From Aedes albopictus (taxonomy: Eukaryota > Arthropoda > Insecta > Diptera > Culicidae): a stretch of 64,000 bases of DNA. The translations under genes were made by a program, and so were the position numbers. Below are positions 34,158 through 44,361 of the stretch, one piece after another. Below the pieces are notes generated by a model, which had not been told where the DNA came from, made no database searches, and worked only from the letters and a program-made list of their open reading frames with translations. The stretch is from the NCBI RefSeq assembly GCF_035046485.1, contig NC_085138.1:14263329-14327328 (forward strand), read 5' to 3'. Positions within the stretch are counted from its first letter, which is position 1. Every line of letters begins with the position of its first letter.

Positions 34158-34541
34158 TGTTAGGGCCGTTTCTTTCCCGGGAGTGATGGAAACTTCTCGA
34201 CAGCAGCTTGATAGTTCAGCAGCTTCAAGACTGTAATTTTATTATGGTATTTGATTTCATAGTTATAATAATTGCATATCACTTACATATAAGTTTCGCG
34301 GCTATCTCTCCGAGATACGACTCGCCTAACATTGTTTAGCACTATTTATGCATAATGAAACTGTTTAACGAAAGTTTAGCTTGGAATTCAATAGTTATAC
34401 TTAAACTAAGGTTCTTTCTAATGGCTGCTCAGTTACCGATTTCCCCTTTTAATCCCTTTATACGTCAACTATACAAAAGTACGTAATGGAGAAGACTGGA
34501 GTCACTAAATACTAGAGGAAATCCCTCCGGTATTTCCAACA
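34158..34541 (-). repeat. LTR (downstream, minus orientation)
   Basis: 384 bp, directly preceded on the minus strand by the purine tract GGGGTGGGGTA. The left target-site copy TAAA is at 34154-34157. Confidence 0.9.
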
Positions 34542-35393
34542 TACCCCACCCCGTGTACTTCTGGCTTCTCAGTTGCGAACAGAGTACTTTCATGTTGCAG
34601 TTGTGTTCATATTCACATGGTTGCTTGTAGACCCGCTGCTCATCCAGGGCCAGTGCCCAACAAATAATCCCAAGAAACAATTTGGAAACCTCCTGATGAT
34701 GGTTCGTGGTTTGATTTGCAGGCATGACAAACATCGAACAATCTTTCCCGCTGTGAATGAACAAAGAGAAATGGCAATCGACTATGTGTAGTGCGAGTAG
34801 GATATCTCTGAATCGTAGACACTTGCTATTCGATCGTGTTTCTTCACGTAATCTCAATGAAAAATAGCAAATTCGTTCAACTACACGATGCCATGACATC
34901 GATTCCGTTCTGTGATACACCGTCTGGACGATTAAACAAATAATCGAATACGATCGGTTTGTTGATCTCAACACAACTATACAGCAATAGATAGTCAACT
35001 CCGGTAACTCACGAGCCATATCGAATCTCTCTGAACAGTTGATCCCTGGTGAATCGAATTTTGCATAACCAGCACAGAACGATTTGCCTTTTCCTACGGG
35101 TACAGATCGATACATGCGTGCTGGCGGATCACATATCAACGTTCTTACGATACACGGCATACGGTTTGGTCGCTCGTAGTTGTGTGCATCTGGATGAACT
35201 CCTCCTGGATCGAACCCCTTATCACTGATAGCACTCAGCTGATCGCGATCGTCGTAGTATGAACCGCAGCTAACTGTTCCGATATCGTAACCACTACTTA
35301 TTACGTTTGGTTGAGAACTCCGACGAACGAATAATATCTCTCGCTCTGACCCACTTTCACACAAGCCATATCCAATTAGCCTATCAGCCTTAT
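34465..35393 (-). CDS. Unidentified LTR-element frame, second half
   Basis: A ~300-residue open minus-strand frame that runs into the downstream LTR. It has no ATG near its start. It overlaps the end of the 243-residue frame by reading-frame shift, and codons upstream of the TTG read VLGKLVNKADRLIGYG. It may therefore be the continuation of one protein broken by a frameshift, or one made by programmed frameshifting. I recognise no domain. The cysteine-containing C-terminal part does not form a clear CCHC zinc knuckle. Confidence 0.35.
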
Positions 35394-35405
35394 TAACTAG
35401 TTTAC

Positions 35406-36137
35406 CTAATACGGTACCATGGTTTTTCCGTCATAACGCTGTAGTATCTCTTCTCTTCCCAATAAACTCTTATCTATCTTGCACGGTTGTGAAGCCACGT
35501 TCACACACAACGATAGATTGTATACATCTGTCGATCGCAGTTGGAAGGATGAAACTAGATTATTCAGATTTTCTTGATTTCGGACGTCCACTACTGACTG
35601 CAGACTTGTAGGCTGTTCCTTACTACAGAACATATCATTTTCTACCTTTGGAACTGGAAGGATTTGATTTGCAACCAAATCGATAGTGATTTCACGAGCG
35701 ACTTCTGGATGTTGAACTACTGCATCGTCATCGGTAACAACTGTAGAGTGAGACGAAATGTTTGGCTGAATGAATGGAGTGAGGTTATAGCGATCAGAGC
35801 CCGTTCCATCGAATTGCATAGACGGTAAGCAGATGGGGTTAGCCAGGGTTTTGTCACTCAACGAACGTTGCACTGTTAGCCTTTCTTCGCCGACATCTTC
35901 CCTGCTATAGTTATCAATCTTCGCTTTCCTTTTAGCCCTATACTTCAATACGATTCTTCTAGCAGCTACTTTTGCCGCCTGCTCGATCTCCTCAAGCTTC
36001 CTTTCGTATTCCAGCCGCGACCGCCGACTTTCTTCCTCGTAATACGCCATCCTTTGACGATGTTGTTCTTCCAGCAACTTCAGTCGTTGCATAATCCGAT
36101 CCTTACGGCTACTACTGCTCCTGTTGGAGTGCTCCAT
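35406..36137 (-). CDS. Gag-like coiled-coil protein of the short LTR element
   Basis: 243 residues, starting with ATG about 40 bp inside the element's upstream LTR, which is where gag starts in LTR elements. Residues ~12-65 are rich in K, R and E with heptad-like spacing (QRLKLLEEQHRQRM...EYERKLEEIEQ), predicting a coiled coil followed by a basic patch. The rest is S/T/N-rich with no known motif. Position and coiled coil suggest a gag-type structural protein, but no zinc knuckle or capsid motif was seen. It ends at a TAG with a possible continuation in another frame. Confidence 0.6.
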   Translation of the reverse strand: MEHSNRSSSSRKDRIMQRLKLLEEQHRQRMAYYEEESRRSRLEYERKLEEIEQAAKVAARRIVLKYRAKRKAKIDNYSREDVGEERLTVQRSLSDKTLANPICLPSMQFDGTGSDRYNLTPFIQPNISSHSTVVTDDDAVVQHPEVAREITIDLVANQILPVPKVENDMFCSKEQPTSLQSVVDVRNQENLNNLVSSFQLRSTDVYNLSLCVNVASQPCKIDKSLLGREEILQRYDGKTMVPY

Positions 36138-36176
36138 GATATTTCCACACTTTTGTTCCTTTATATTCTTGAAGTT

Positions 36177-36560
36177 TGTTAGGGCCGTTTCTTTCCCGGG
36201 AGTGATGGAAACTTCTCGACAGCAGCTTGATAGTTCAGCAGCTTCAAGACTGTAATTTTATTATGGTATTTGATTTCATAGTTATAATAATTGAATATCA
36301 CTTACATATAAGTTTCGTGGCTATCTCTCCGAGATACGACTCGCCTAACATCGTTTAGCACTATTTATGCATAATGAAACTGTTTAACGAAAGTTTAGCT
36401 TGGAATTCAATAGTTATATTTAAACTAAGGTTCTTTCTAATGGCTGCTCAGTTACCGATTTCCCCTTTTAATCCCTTTATACGTCAACTATACAAAAGTA
36501 CGTAATGGAGAAGACTGGAGTCACTAAATACTAGAGGAAATCCCTCCGGTATTTCCAACA
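36177..36560 (-). repeat. LTR (upstream, minus orientation)
   Basis: 384 bp, about 99% identical to 34158-34541. The right target-site copy TAAA is at 36561-36564. Confidence 0.9.
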
Positions 36561-36681
36561 TAAATAATAAAAAAAAGGTAAAAAATGAAGAAAAAAAACA
36601 CCAGGAGTTATGAAATTCAAATAACTCAACGTACATATGTACAGATGGGTAAATTATTGGTTAAATTGGGAAAAAATCCAC

Positions 36682-36752
36682 AGCTCAGGTGAGATTTGAA
36701 CTCACGACCCTTATTCGCTAGACAAGTGCTTTACCAACTAAGCTACCGAGCC
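36682..36752 (-). tRNA. tRNA-Ala(AGC)-like sequence, foldback left arm
   Basis: It is the reverse complement of 37406-37476 and appears identical. See that entry for the cloverleaf. It is likely a mobile-element passenger rather than a canonical host tRNA gene. Confidence 0.55.
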
Positions 36753-37405
36753 AATTAATGACCCGGCAACTTAGTTGTCATAAGGTTCAATTCTAATCTC
36801 ATCGATCTATATCATCTTCCCCTAAACCGCAAATATAACCATCTCTGTTGTACATATGTACGAAGAGCGAAAGCGATTTGTTTATTGTTTGAAACTGTTT
36901 GCCTATCGTACAGGCAACGCTTCCTCAACCACTTGTAGAGGAAGAACAATGCTACCTGGAAGGCGATCAAACGCGTCGTTCGCATTCTATTTGATACGAC
37001 GGGTAACTACGTAGAGGTAGATGCTCGAAAACGACTCACTTGAAGTGCAAATTTTCGGTAATACCAATCCGTGTGGTCAAATTATGAAATTCAAATAACT
37101 CAACGTACATATGTACAGATGGGTAAATTATTGGTTAAATTGGGAAAAAATCCACAGCTCAGGTGAGATATAATGCGAACGACGCGTTTGATCGACTTCC
37201 AGGTAGCATTGTTCTTCCTCTACAAGTGGTTGAGGAAGCGTTGCCTGTACGATAGGCAAACAGTTTCAAACAATAAACAAATCGCTTTCGCTCTTCGTAC
37301 ATATGTACAACAGAGATGGTTATATTTGCGGTTTAGGGGAAGATGATATAGATCGATGAGATTAGAATTGAACCTTATGACAACTAAGTTGCCGGGTCAT
37401 TAATT

Positions 37406-37476
37406 GGCTCGGTAGCTTAGTTGGTAAAGCACTTGTCTAGCGAATAAGGGTCGTGAGTTCAAATCTCACCTGAGCT
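37406..37476 (+). tRNA. tRNA-Ala(AGC)-like sequence, foldback right arm
   Basis: 71 nt fold by eye into a full cloverleaf. The acceptor GGCTCGG pairs with CTGAGCT over seven pairs, two of them G-U. The D arm includes the A-box TAGCTTAGTTGG. Anticodon stem CTTGT/ATAAG has loop CTAGCGA, anticodon AGC. T stem GTGAG/CTCAC has loop TTCAAAT, and the B-box is intact. There is no obvious Pol III T-run terminator: the nearest T tract, in 'gtggattttttccc', starts about 6 nt downstream. The acceptor lacks the G3-U70 pair of true tRNA-Ala, so alanine charging is doubtful. Confidence 0.6.
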
Positions 37477-37689
37477 GTGGATTTTTTCCCAATTTAACCA
37501 ATAATTTACCCATCTGTACATATGTACGTTGAGTTATTTGAATTTCATGATTTGACCACACGGATTGGTATTACCGAAAATTTGCACTTCAAGTGAGACA
37601 CCAGGAGTATTAACTGATTCTCACCTTATAATATAGCACATTGAATGCAAGCTAACTGATTTATCAATTGTGAGGAATATGTAAGCTCC

Positions 37690-39180
37690 GCCTTCGGATG
37701 AACCTGATGTATTTTCTTGTATACTTAATAGCTTTGCTCCTTTCAAATCTCTCGGGGCAGATGAGATTTATCCTATTTTGCTTCAGAAGGGATTTGATCA
37801 TTTCAAACATGTTTTGAAACAACTACTTGTTTGCAGTTTTGCTACAGGGTATATACCCAAATCCTGGCGGGATATTACTGTAAAGTTTATTCCGAAAGTG
37901 GGTCGTGCGTCGTATGAAGAAGCAAAGAGTTTCAGACCTATCAGTTTGACCTCTTTTCTTCTGAAATGCCTAGAACGCATTGTCGATCATCACATCCGTG
38001 ATGTTTATCTGGCCAATGTGCCTCTTCATGTGAACCAACATGCTTACCAATTTGGAAAATCCACTGTGACTCTTTTACACAAAGTTGTTTACGATATCGA
38101 GAAGGCATTCGCTCAAAAGCAATCCTGCTTGGGTGTTTTCTTAGATATCGAGGGTGCCTTTGACAACGTGCCTTTCGATGCCATATTGGAAGCCGCACGG
38201 GGTCATGGTATATCTCCAATGATTTCTAATTGGATTCATCAAATGCTCAACAACCGACATCTCTTCACGACATTGCGTCAAGCGGCGATTAGGAAATTGA
38301 GTGTTTGTGGATGCCCCCAAGGGGGAGTCTTATCACCACTTTTGTGGAATCTCGTAGCAGATATGCTATTGAGGCAACTCAATAATAGCGGTTTTCCTAC
38401 TTATGGTTTTTTCGACGACTACCTAACATTGTTTTTTTTTTATCTGTATTAACGAGATTTTTAGCCCTAGGCTAGTTCATCTCGGGACCCACGCTTTACT
38501 TCCCTTCCGAAGGAAGAACTCACATTGTGTGAGTTTGTCGGGAGTGGGATTCGATCCCAGGTCCTCGGCGTGATAGTCAAGTGTTCTAACCATCACACCA
38601 GGTCCGCTCCACCCCTAACATTGTTAGTTGGTATGTGCATCAGCACCCTTTTCGACCTGATGCAAAACGCTCTTCAGGTAGTTGAGGGTTGGTGTCGCCA
38701 ATATGGCCTTTCGGTAAATCCGAGTAAAACATCTATTGTTCTTTTCACGGAAAAGTGAAACCGTAATGGTGTTCGACCTTTACGTCTCTTTGATTCTGAT
38801 ATCAATGTGACTGAACAGGTAAAGTACGTTGGAGTCATTCTTGATTCCAAGCTTTCCTGGACACCTCATGTTGAGCTCAGAATCAAGAAAGCTTGTATGG
38901 CGTTCGGGCAATGCCGGCGAACCTTTGGTACAACTTGGGGTCTAAAACCCAAGTAAATCAAATGGATTTACACAACTGTTGTTCGTCCAATATTGGCGTA
39001 TGGATGTCTTGTGTGGTGGCAAAAGGGCGAAGTGAGAACGGTTCAATCAAAATTAGGCCATCTCCAAAGGATGTGCCTAATGGCGATGTCTGGAGCGTTC
39101 TCTTCAACTCCTACGGCAGCGCTCGAAGTTCACTTTGACGTTGCCCCACTACACATTCATCTCAAGAACTTCCTGGAGAA
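37690..39180 (+). pseudogene. Non-LTR retrotransposon reverse transcriptase, split by a SINE
   Basis: Plus-strand RT coding is readable from about 37690. Domains in order: FKSLGADEIYP, FRPISLTSFLLK, HAYQFGKST, LDIEGAFDN (catalytic D block), GCPQGGVLSPLLWNL, and a FFDD box at the usual YxDD/FADD position. A SINE then interrupts at 38432-38613. Coding resumes with GWCRQYGLSVNPSKT, YVGVILDSKLSWTPH, and the C-terminal PTAALEV and APLHIHLK motifs that follow RT in this group. Stops occur near 38756 and 38954. No endonuclease is present, so it is a 5'-truncated, dead copy of the R1/I/LOA/jockey superfamily. The exact clade is unresolved. Confidence 0.85.
38432..38613 (-). mobile_element. Feilai-type tRNA-derived SINE
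   Basis: It is bounded by the 10-bp duplication CCTAACATTG (38422-38431 and 38614-38623) inside RT coding sequence. On the minus strand the A-box TGGTGTGATGG (38590-38600) and B-box GGGATCGAATCCC (38546-38558) form a tRNA-like promoter. The element ends in poly(A), seen as T9-T10 at 38432. Its 3' part shares 'agcctagggctaaaaatctc' with LINE-like tails elsewhere in the window. Confidence 0.9.
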
Positions 39181-39205
39181 TTATCAGGAGAAATTTCTTG
39201 TTTAA

Positions 39206-40229
39206 ATTTCTAGAAAAGTATAATGATGTTTTTTCAGGAAATTCATAAAAAAAATCATATTAAATAATTCATTGAGGATTTCTTAAAGTATTCTTCCTGT
39301 TAACGTATTTCTTCTTTCCTACAGAAAAAAAAAACAAAAACAAATTTTATCGAAATTAATAGAGTAGATGGTAACTTTAATAGCGACCAAAGCAGGGGTT
39401 CGATTGTGTATTAAAATTAAACATGGAAAAATCTGCGATGTATGGGTTTGATACACATTCTAAGAAACTTGAACCATTAAAACGGACTTCGTGCATTATG
39501 GTAGAGCATCCGTAATCAAGGGATAATATTGCTCAGTTTTTTTTTGGTTTTCCATTTTCATTCCGTTTGGAGTCGACGCGTGCTACAAATTTTTATTGCA
39601 CGAATCACAATTGCCAATTAAATTACCAGCAGAAAAAAACTCCATACCCAAAACAATGCATATCTTCCTTCCCTCAAACATAGACGGACATTGCCACCAA
39701 CGGCAACAATCCAGCAAATGAAACAAGTAAAACTCGCATCAATAATTCATATTTGTTTAAGAAAAAAACCCAACCATCTTTCGTATCTCTCAAAGGCTGA
39801 CCCTCGAATCGAGCCTCATCGTTCGCATCGGCCAAAGATATGACAAATTTACAACCCAAAGCTCCTTCCGTGGCACACTTTTAACGTAAATGCAGCGTAA
39901 CCTCGACCATACCGAAATCCGGTCAGAGAAAAAAAATACACGAATGAATTGAAATTATCTCCCTCGGTTCGATCTTCTGCCGCAGCCGCCGTCGTCGCAT
40001 CAAATCCAAATTCGTCAGAACTATGCTGAACAGAGACTGACTGGCGACTAGCTAGGGAGAAGAACTCATGAATGGGACGCCCTTCGAGAGGCGCGCGTTT
40101 ATGTTCACCATGCACACTGCTTCTAGAAGGAGAAAAAAGAATCATAATCGTGTTCGAGGGGAATCTTTGTAAAATGCGCAACAGGGCTGTTCAGACATCC
40201 AAGAGTTGAATTCTAGCAAAAGGTTGCCC
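39206..40229. other. No recognisable gene
   Basis: This is mostly AT-rich DNA. The 39850-40180 stretch is GC-richer, with a 110-residue minus-strand frame that shows no recognisable motif. Confidence 0.4.
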
Positions 40230-40473
40230 TGGACTTGAAATCCTTGAGCAAAATAGAGGTGGAAAATAATCCTTGGAAAAATTTCTGAAGAATGTTTAAG
40301 GAAACCCAAAAAAGTTTTTCCAGAAGAATTTTTGGAGTAATTGCTGGAGAAACGAAATTTCCTAAGGAAATTCTAGATAGCATTCTGAAACAAACATTGG
40401 AAGATGTTCTGAAGAATTTTAAAAAGAAATCCATGGAAGACTTTCCGAAAAGAATTCCTGGAAGAGTCTAAGG

Positions 40474-41877
40474 CAATGTTTCCCAAACTTTTAGGAGGTA
40501 TCGCCCCCTTAGAGCTTCAAAAAAATATTTTCGCCCCCCTAGGTGCGATTTTATTTTTTTCTATAATAGAAGGCTGAAACTGTGCTTAGCTTAAGCCTTT
40601 AAAAGCGCTACTGTGGCAAATCTAGCAGTGCCATTCAGTGTATCGATATCTGTGTCACTCTCATTTTCATTAAATTGTTTTGTAAATGCGTTGATTTTCC
40701 GCATTTGAAAAAAAATATAGTGAATTTTCTTCGTACTTACAAAAAATTGAAATCGTGTTTATGCCTACATACATCTCAAACCGTTGTTAATTGAACATTT
40801 ATTAATCGAAATAGAACAAAATGTAAACACATATGAACACTCGATATTCCTACCAGATGTTTTATTATTATCATTTTTAAAAGGACTTTTTCAACAACTG
40901 AGAGTCAATGTTTGGTCACAAGTAGCCAAATAATACTGGTGAAGAATTTGAAAACAATTATAAACATATGTTATGTGAAAGTGCAACTCAGAAAAATATC
41001 GGTGTGTTACCAAGGGCTGAAAAACTCGATAATAAAGAAAAATAATAATAATAAATATTGGTGTTTTTTTCAAATGTAGTTACGTTTCTCCAGATTCAAA
41101 TCAACGAGCTTCGTATAAATTTGAATGCTTTCTGTGTTTTAAAAAAATATCAAATAAATAAATATGCAGCATTCATGACTAGATTTAAATGGAATTTTAC
41201 GCAGAATTTTTGGAATGTTTCAAATTAACTTCAGTAAAATTTGGAATTCCTCCGAGAAGCTTCTCTGAAATATTTTCAAACACAGTTGTTTGTTAACACT
41301 GTGATACGAATTCAATCAGCAAAATGTTCTAAAATTCGTCAGATATTCATGTTTTTGCTTGGAAATTCCATGAATAAGTCCGCCTACGAGTTGAAATGAA
41401 ATTTTTCTCATCATTTCGCGAAAAAAACTATGTTCTTTTCATAATTTTGACAAAAACTAATCACGATTCACGAATGTTCATTATAGGAGTTTCCAAATAT
41501 ATTTTTATTTAGATTTCCAGAATCACACAACCCCTTCAGAAATACGTGTAGTGTTCTTGTCTAGCAATTTTGCCAAAGAGTCCACATAAATTCCAATGAT
41601 TATGTAAAATTAAGTCGATGCTTTTGTTTAATAGTCACAGCAGTTTTTTATTATCCTAGACAAAACTTGAACTGTAAGCTTGAATGTCAGGGAGTTTTTA
41701 TGATTCAGTTCACTTTCTCGACTTGTAATTCTATACTTTCGATGTTTTCCAATCATTGAAAAAATCGCCCCCCTTTTTAGTATTTTCGCCCCCCAATTTG
41801 TATTTCTAAAATTTTCGCCCCCTTGGGCCTGATTTTCGCCCCCAAGGGGGCGATTTCTCCCACTTTGGGAATCACTG
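40474..41877. mobile_element. 1.4-kb hAT-type non-autonomous element
   Basis: An exact 8-bp duplication GTCTAAGG (40466-40473 and 41878-41885) bounds the element. Ends CAATGTTTCCCAAACTTT and the inverse of CAGTGATTCCCAAAGTGG are typical hAT termini. Subterminal zones carry repeated CGCCCCC/GGGGGCG blocks on both sides. No transposase frame was found. Confidence 0.9.
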
Positions 41878-44019
41878 GTCTAAGGGAATACATGTAGTAT
41901 GCACAATGTACAATGTAGTCTAAGGGAATACATGATGCAATATTGAAAAATGTCCAGGGAAAAAGTTCCTAAATCAATTTCTAGGATAATCTGTAGAAAA
42001 CTTCTGAGACAATTCTTAAGAAAACAAAAAAAAAATGTTTAATGTATTAAATGACGATTTTTGAATGAATTTCTGAAGATATCAGATGCATTATTTTTAA
42101 ATGAATCCTTCAATTTTTGGCGGAACTGCTTCCTGCAAGATGTTCTGAAATAAAAGGAATAGCTAATGAAATATCTGAATTATTTTTTCTAGCAAATTAA
42201 AGAAATACCTGATGAAAATTTCAGAATTAATCTTTGATAGCTTTTTAGGAGGTAAAGTTTTGAGTAAATGAATATCAGAAGAAACTTCTGATAAATCCTT
42301 CAGTACATTTTTTGATTAGTATTTCTGAAGATTTTTCAAAAAATTCTTATGAAACTTATTTTACGGTTTCCTGCAGAAATGTTTCCTTTCAGAAATAGCT
42401 AAAGAAAATCTGTGGAATTTCTCAAAATTTTCAGAATTTTTTTCAGAGGTGGGTTTGTAAATTCCTCAAGAGACTTCTTCGAACATTCCACTGGAGACAT
42501 CTGTAGAAATTTCAAAAATTATATATTTTGAATATCTTGCATGAATTGCTATAAAAACTTCTTTATGAATCGCTTTAGAAATTCGGTCAGGGATTCCTCC
42601 AAATATTTATTCAGAAGTTGCTCCAGAGTTCCTTGGGATTCCTTCAAAAAATCTTCTAGGAATTCCTTTCATTTTTTTTTAATTTTCACCCAGTATTTCC
42701 TGTCAATGATTATATGGAAAATTGATCCAGGGTTTATTTCGAAGTTTCTCCAGTGATTTCTTCTGAAATTCCTCGAGGGTTTTCAGAACATTTTCTTTTT
42801 CAAGAGATTTTTTTTTTTCAAAGAGTCTTCTATGGGTTCCTCCAGAAGATCCGAAAAAAAAGTTGTTTCGAATCATACATTTGAAATTATTCGTTCAAAA
42901 TATCCCTCACAGTATTCGTACCTATTTGTTCAAAAAATTTGTCACAAATTCTTTCAAAACGTCTTCTAACGATACATTCGAAATTTTTCTCATGGATTTC
43001 TTTATAAATTCCATTGGGGATTATTTCACAAATTCCACCGAAAAATCATGCATGGATTGTTTTATAAACTCTTCCATAGGATTTTTTTCAAAACCATCTT
43101 CAAAAATTTGTGCTCCTCCAGGGATTCTTTCAAACATTTCCATCATTTCCTAAGAAAATTTTTTCAGGATTTTTTTAGCTAATCCTTTTAGATTTTTAAA
43201 TTTATCTTTTCTGAGATTTCTTTAATTGATTGTTTAATCAAATTAACGAGGAATTTCTTCAAACTGTTGAACTTGCTCTAGAAGTTTCTCCAAGAACTCA
43301 TTTAGAAAGTTTTCCAAGGACTTCTTTCAAAATTGTTACAATTGTTGATTGCTCTGGATATTCTACAATGATTCCTTTCACAGAATATTCTTCAGATTTC
43401 TCCTGAAATTTCCAAGTCCCTGTAAAAATTCATCTAGAATTTCCTCCAGAAAATAAAACTAAATGATTCCTCTAGAAAACCGTCCTTGAACTACCTCAAA
43501 AAATACTTCAGAGATTCTTTCCGAAATACCTTAAGGGGTTTTTTTTAGAAAATCGATTCATTTTAAGAATCACAAAATCGAAAAAAATGTCAAAATTTTC
43601 CTAAATAATTTTTGTGGAAATTTTTCCAGAAATTCATCGAAAGATTGCCTTAGAAAACCTTACATAAATTTCTATACAAGGGATTCTTTTAGAGATTCTT
43701 CCAAACAATTTTTCACTGACTCTAGTCAGTGAATCATCTTAAGCTTCTTCAGTAATTCTTTCAAAATTATCTTCAGTGACTTTTTTAGTATTCGTTGAAT
43801 TACTTCAGGAGTTTTTTCAGGGATTCCTTAATGTGCTCTAGATTTTTTTTTCAGCAATTGTTGTTGTTGCTCCTTTTGCATTAGGATCATTTTTTTAACC
43901 CAGACCATCTCATGTACTTATTTAGAAATTTCTGCACGATTACCTCCTGGGACACCATCAGAAATTTCTATATGGATTGATTCAGGATTTATTTATAATT
44001 CTCCAGAATCTTAATCAAA

Positions 44020-44085
44020 AGAAGAGGTGGAACCAGCCAAGGGCTGAAAATCTCTATAATATAGCTAAATCAATCAAAAGAAGAT
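44020..44085 (+). mobile_element. Retroposon 3'-tail relic
   Basis: It contains 'accagccaagggctgaaaa', 'tctctataatatagc' and 'aatcaatca', matching the 6345-6401 fragment in opposite orientation. Confidence 0.55.
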
Positions 44086-44231
44086 TTTTGAAGAGAACTG
44101 TGTCCCTTTAGATTGTAGTCCTGTCCATGTATTTCTTTGGAAATTTCTCCGAAATTCCTTAAAAATAAATTTTCCCAGAGGCTTCATCTGAAATGTTTAA
44201 ATTCGGAGGAGGTATACGACTGGGAGGAAGT

Positions 44232-44361
44232 GTTGAACTATTGTGGCTGTTGACTGCTTATCCCTTGAAAAAGCTCCAATACACGGGACCGAAACGTCGG
44301 GCTATGCCAAACTAGCCGTTTCAATGCTCTTTGACGACTGAGAAAGCCACAATAGTTCAAC
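44232..44361. mobile_element. 130-bp MITE with hammerhead-like motif
   Basis: The ends GTTGAACTATTGTGGCT and AGCCACAATAGTTCAAC are perfect inverted repeats. The interior at 44263-44301 has CTTGAAAAAGCTCC...GGGACCGAAACGTCGGG, like the motif at 13398-13433. Confidence 0.75.

Larger units (their letters stand above)
34158..36560 (-). mobile_element. Short LTR retrotransposon, young, non-autonomous
   Basis: Two 384-bp direct repeats (34158-34541 and 36177-36560) differ at only about four positions by eye. They are bounded by TAAA on both sides. Read on the minus strand, they start TGTTGGAAATACCGG and end GGCCCTAACA. A polypurine tract GGGGTGGGG precedes the downstream LTR, fixing minus orientation. 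The internal region is only 1635 bp and shows no protease, RT, RNase H or integrase. It must depend on proteins from another element. BEL/Pao affinity is possible (TGTTGG ends, coiled-coil N-terminus) but not proven. Confidence 0.9.
36609..37597. mobile_element. Foldback element carrying tRNA-like sequences
   Basis: It is bounded by identical 11-bp repeats ACACCAGGAGT (36598-36608 and 37598-37608), so the target duplication is about 9-11 bp. Arms of ~377 bp (36609-36985 and 37172-37550) are near-perfect inverted copies. The spacer holds a third partial copy of the outer arm (37034-37171). Each long arm includes a complete tRNA-like unit. There is no transposase. The 9-11-bp duplication would fit a Mutator/foldback-type mechanism. 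Confidence 0.85.
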
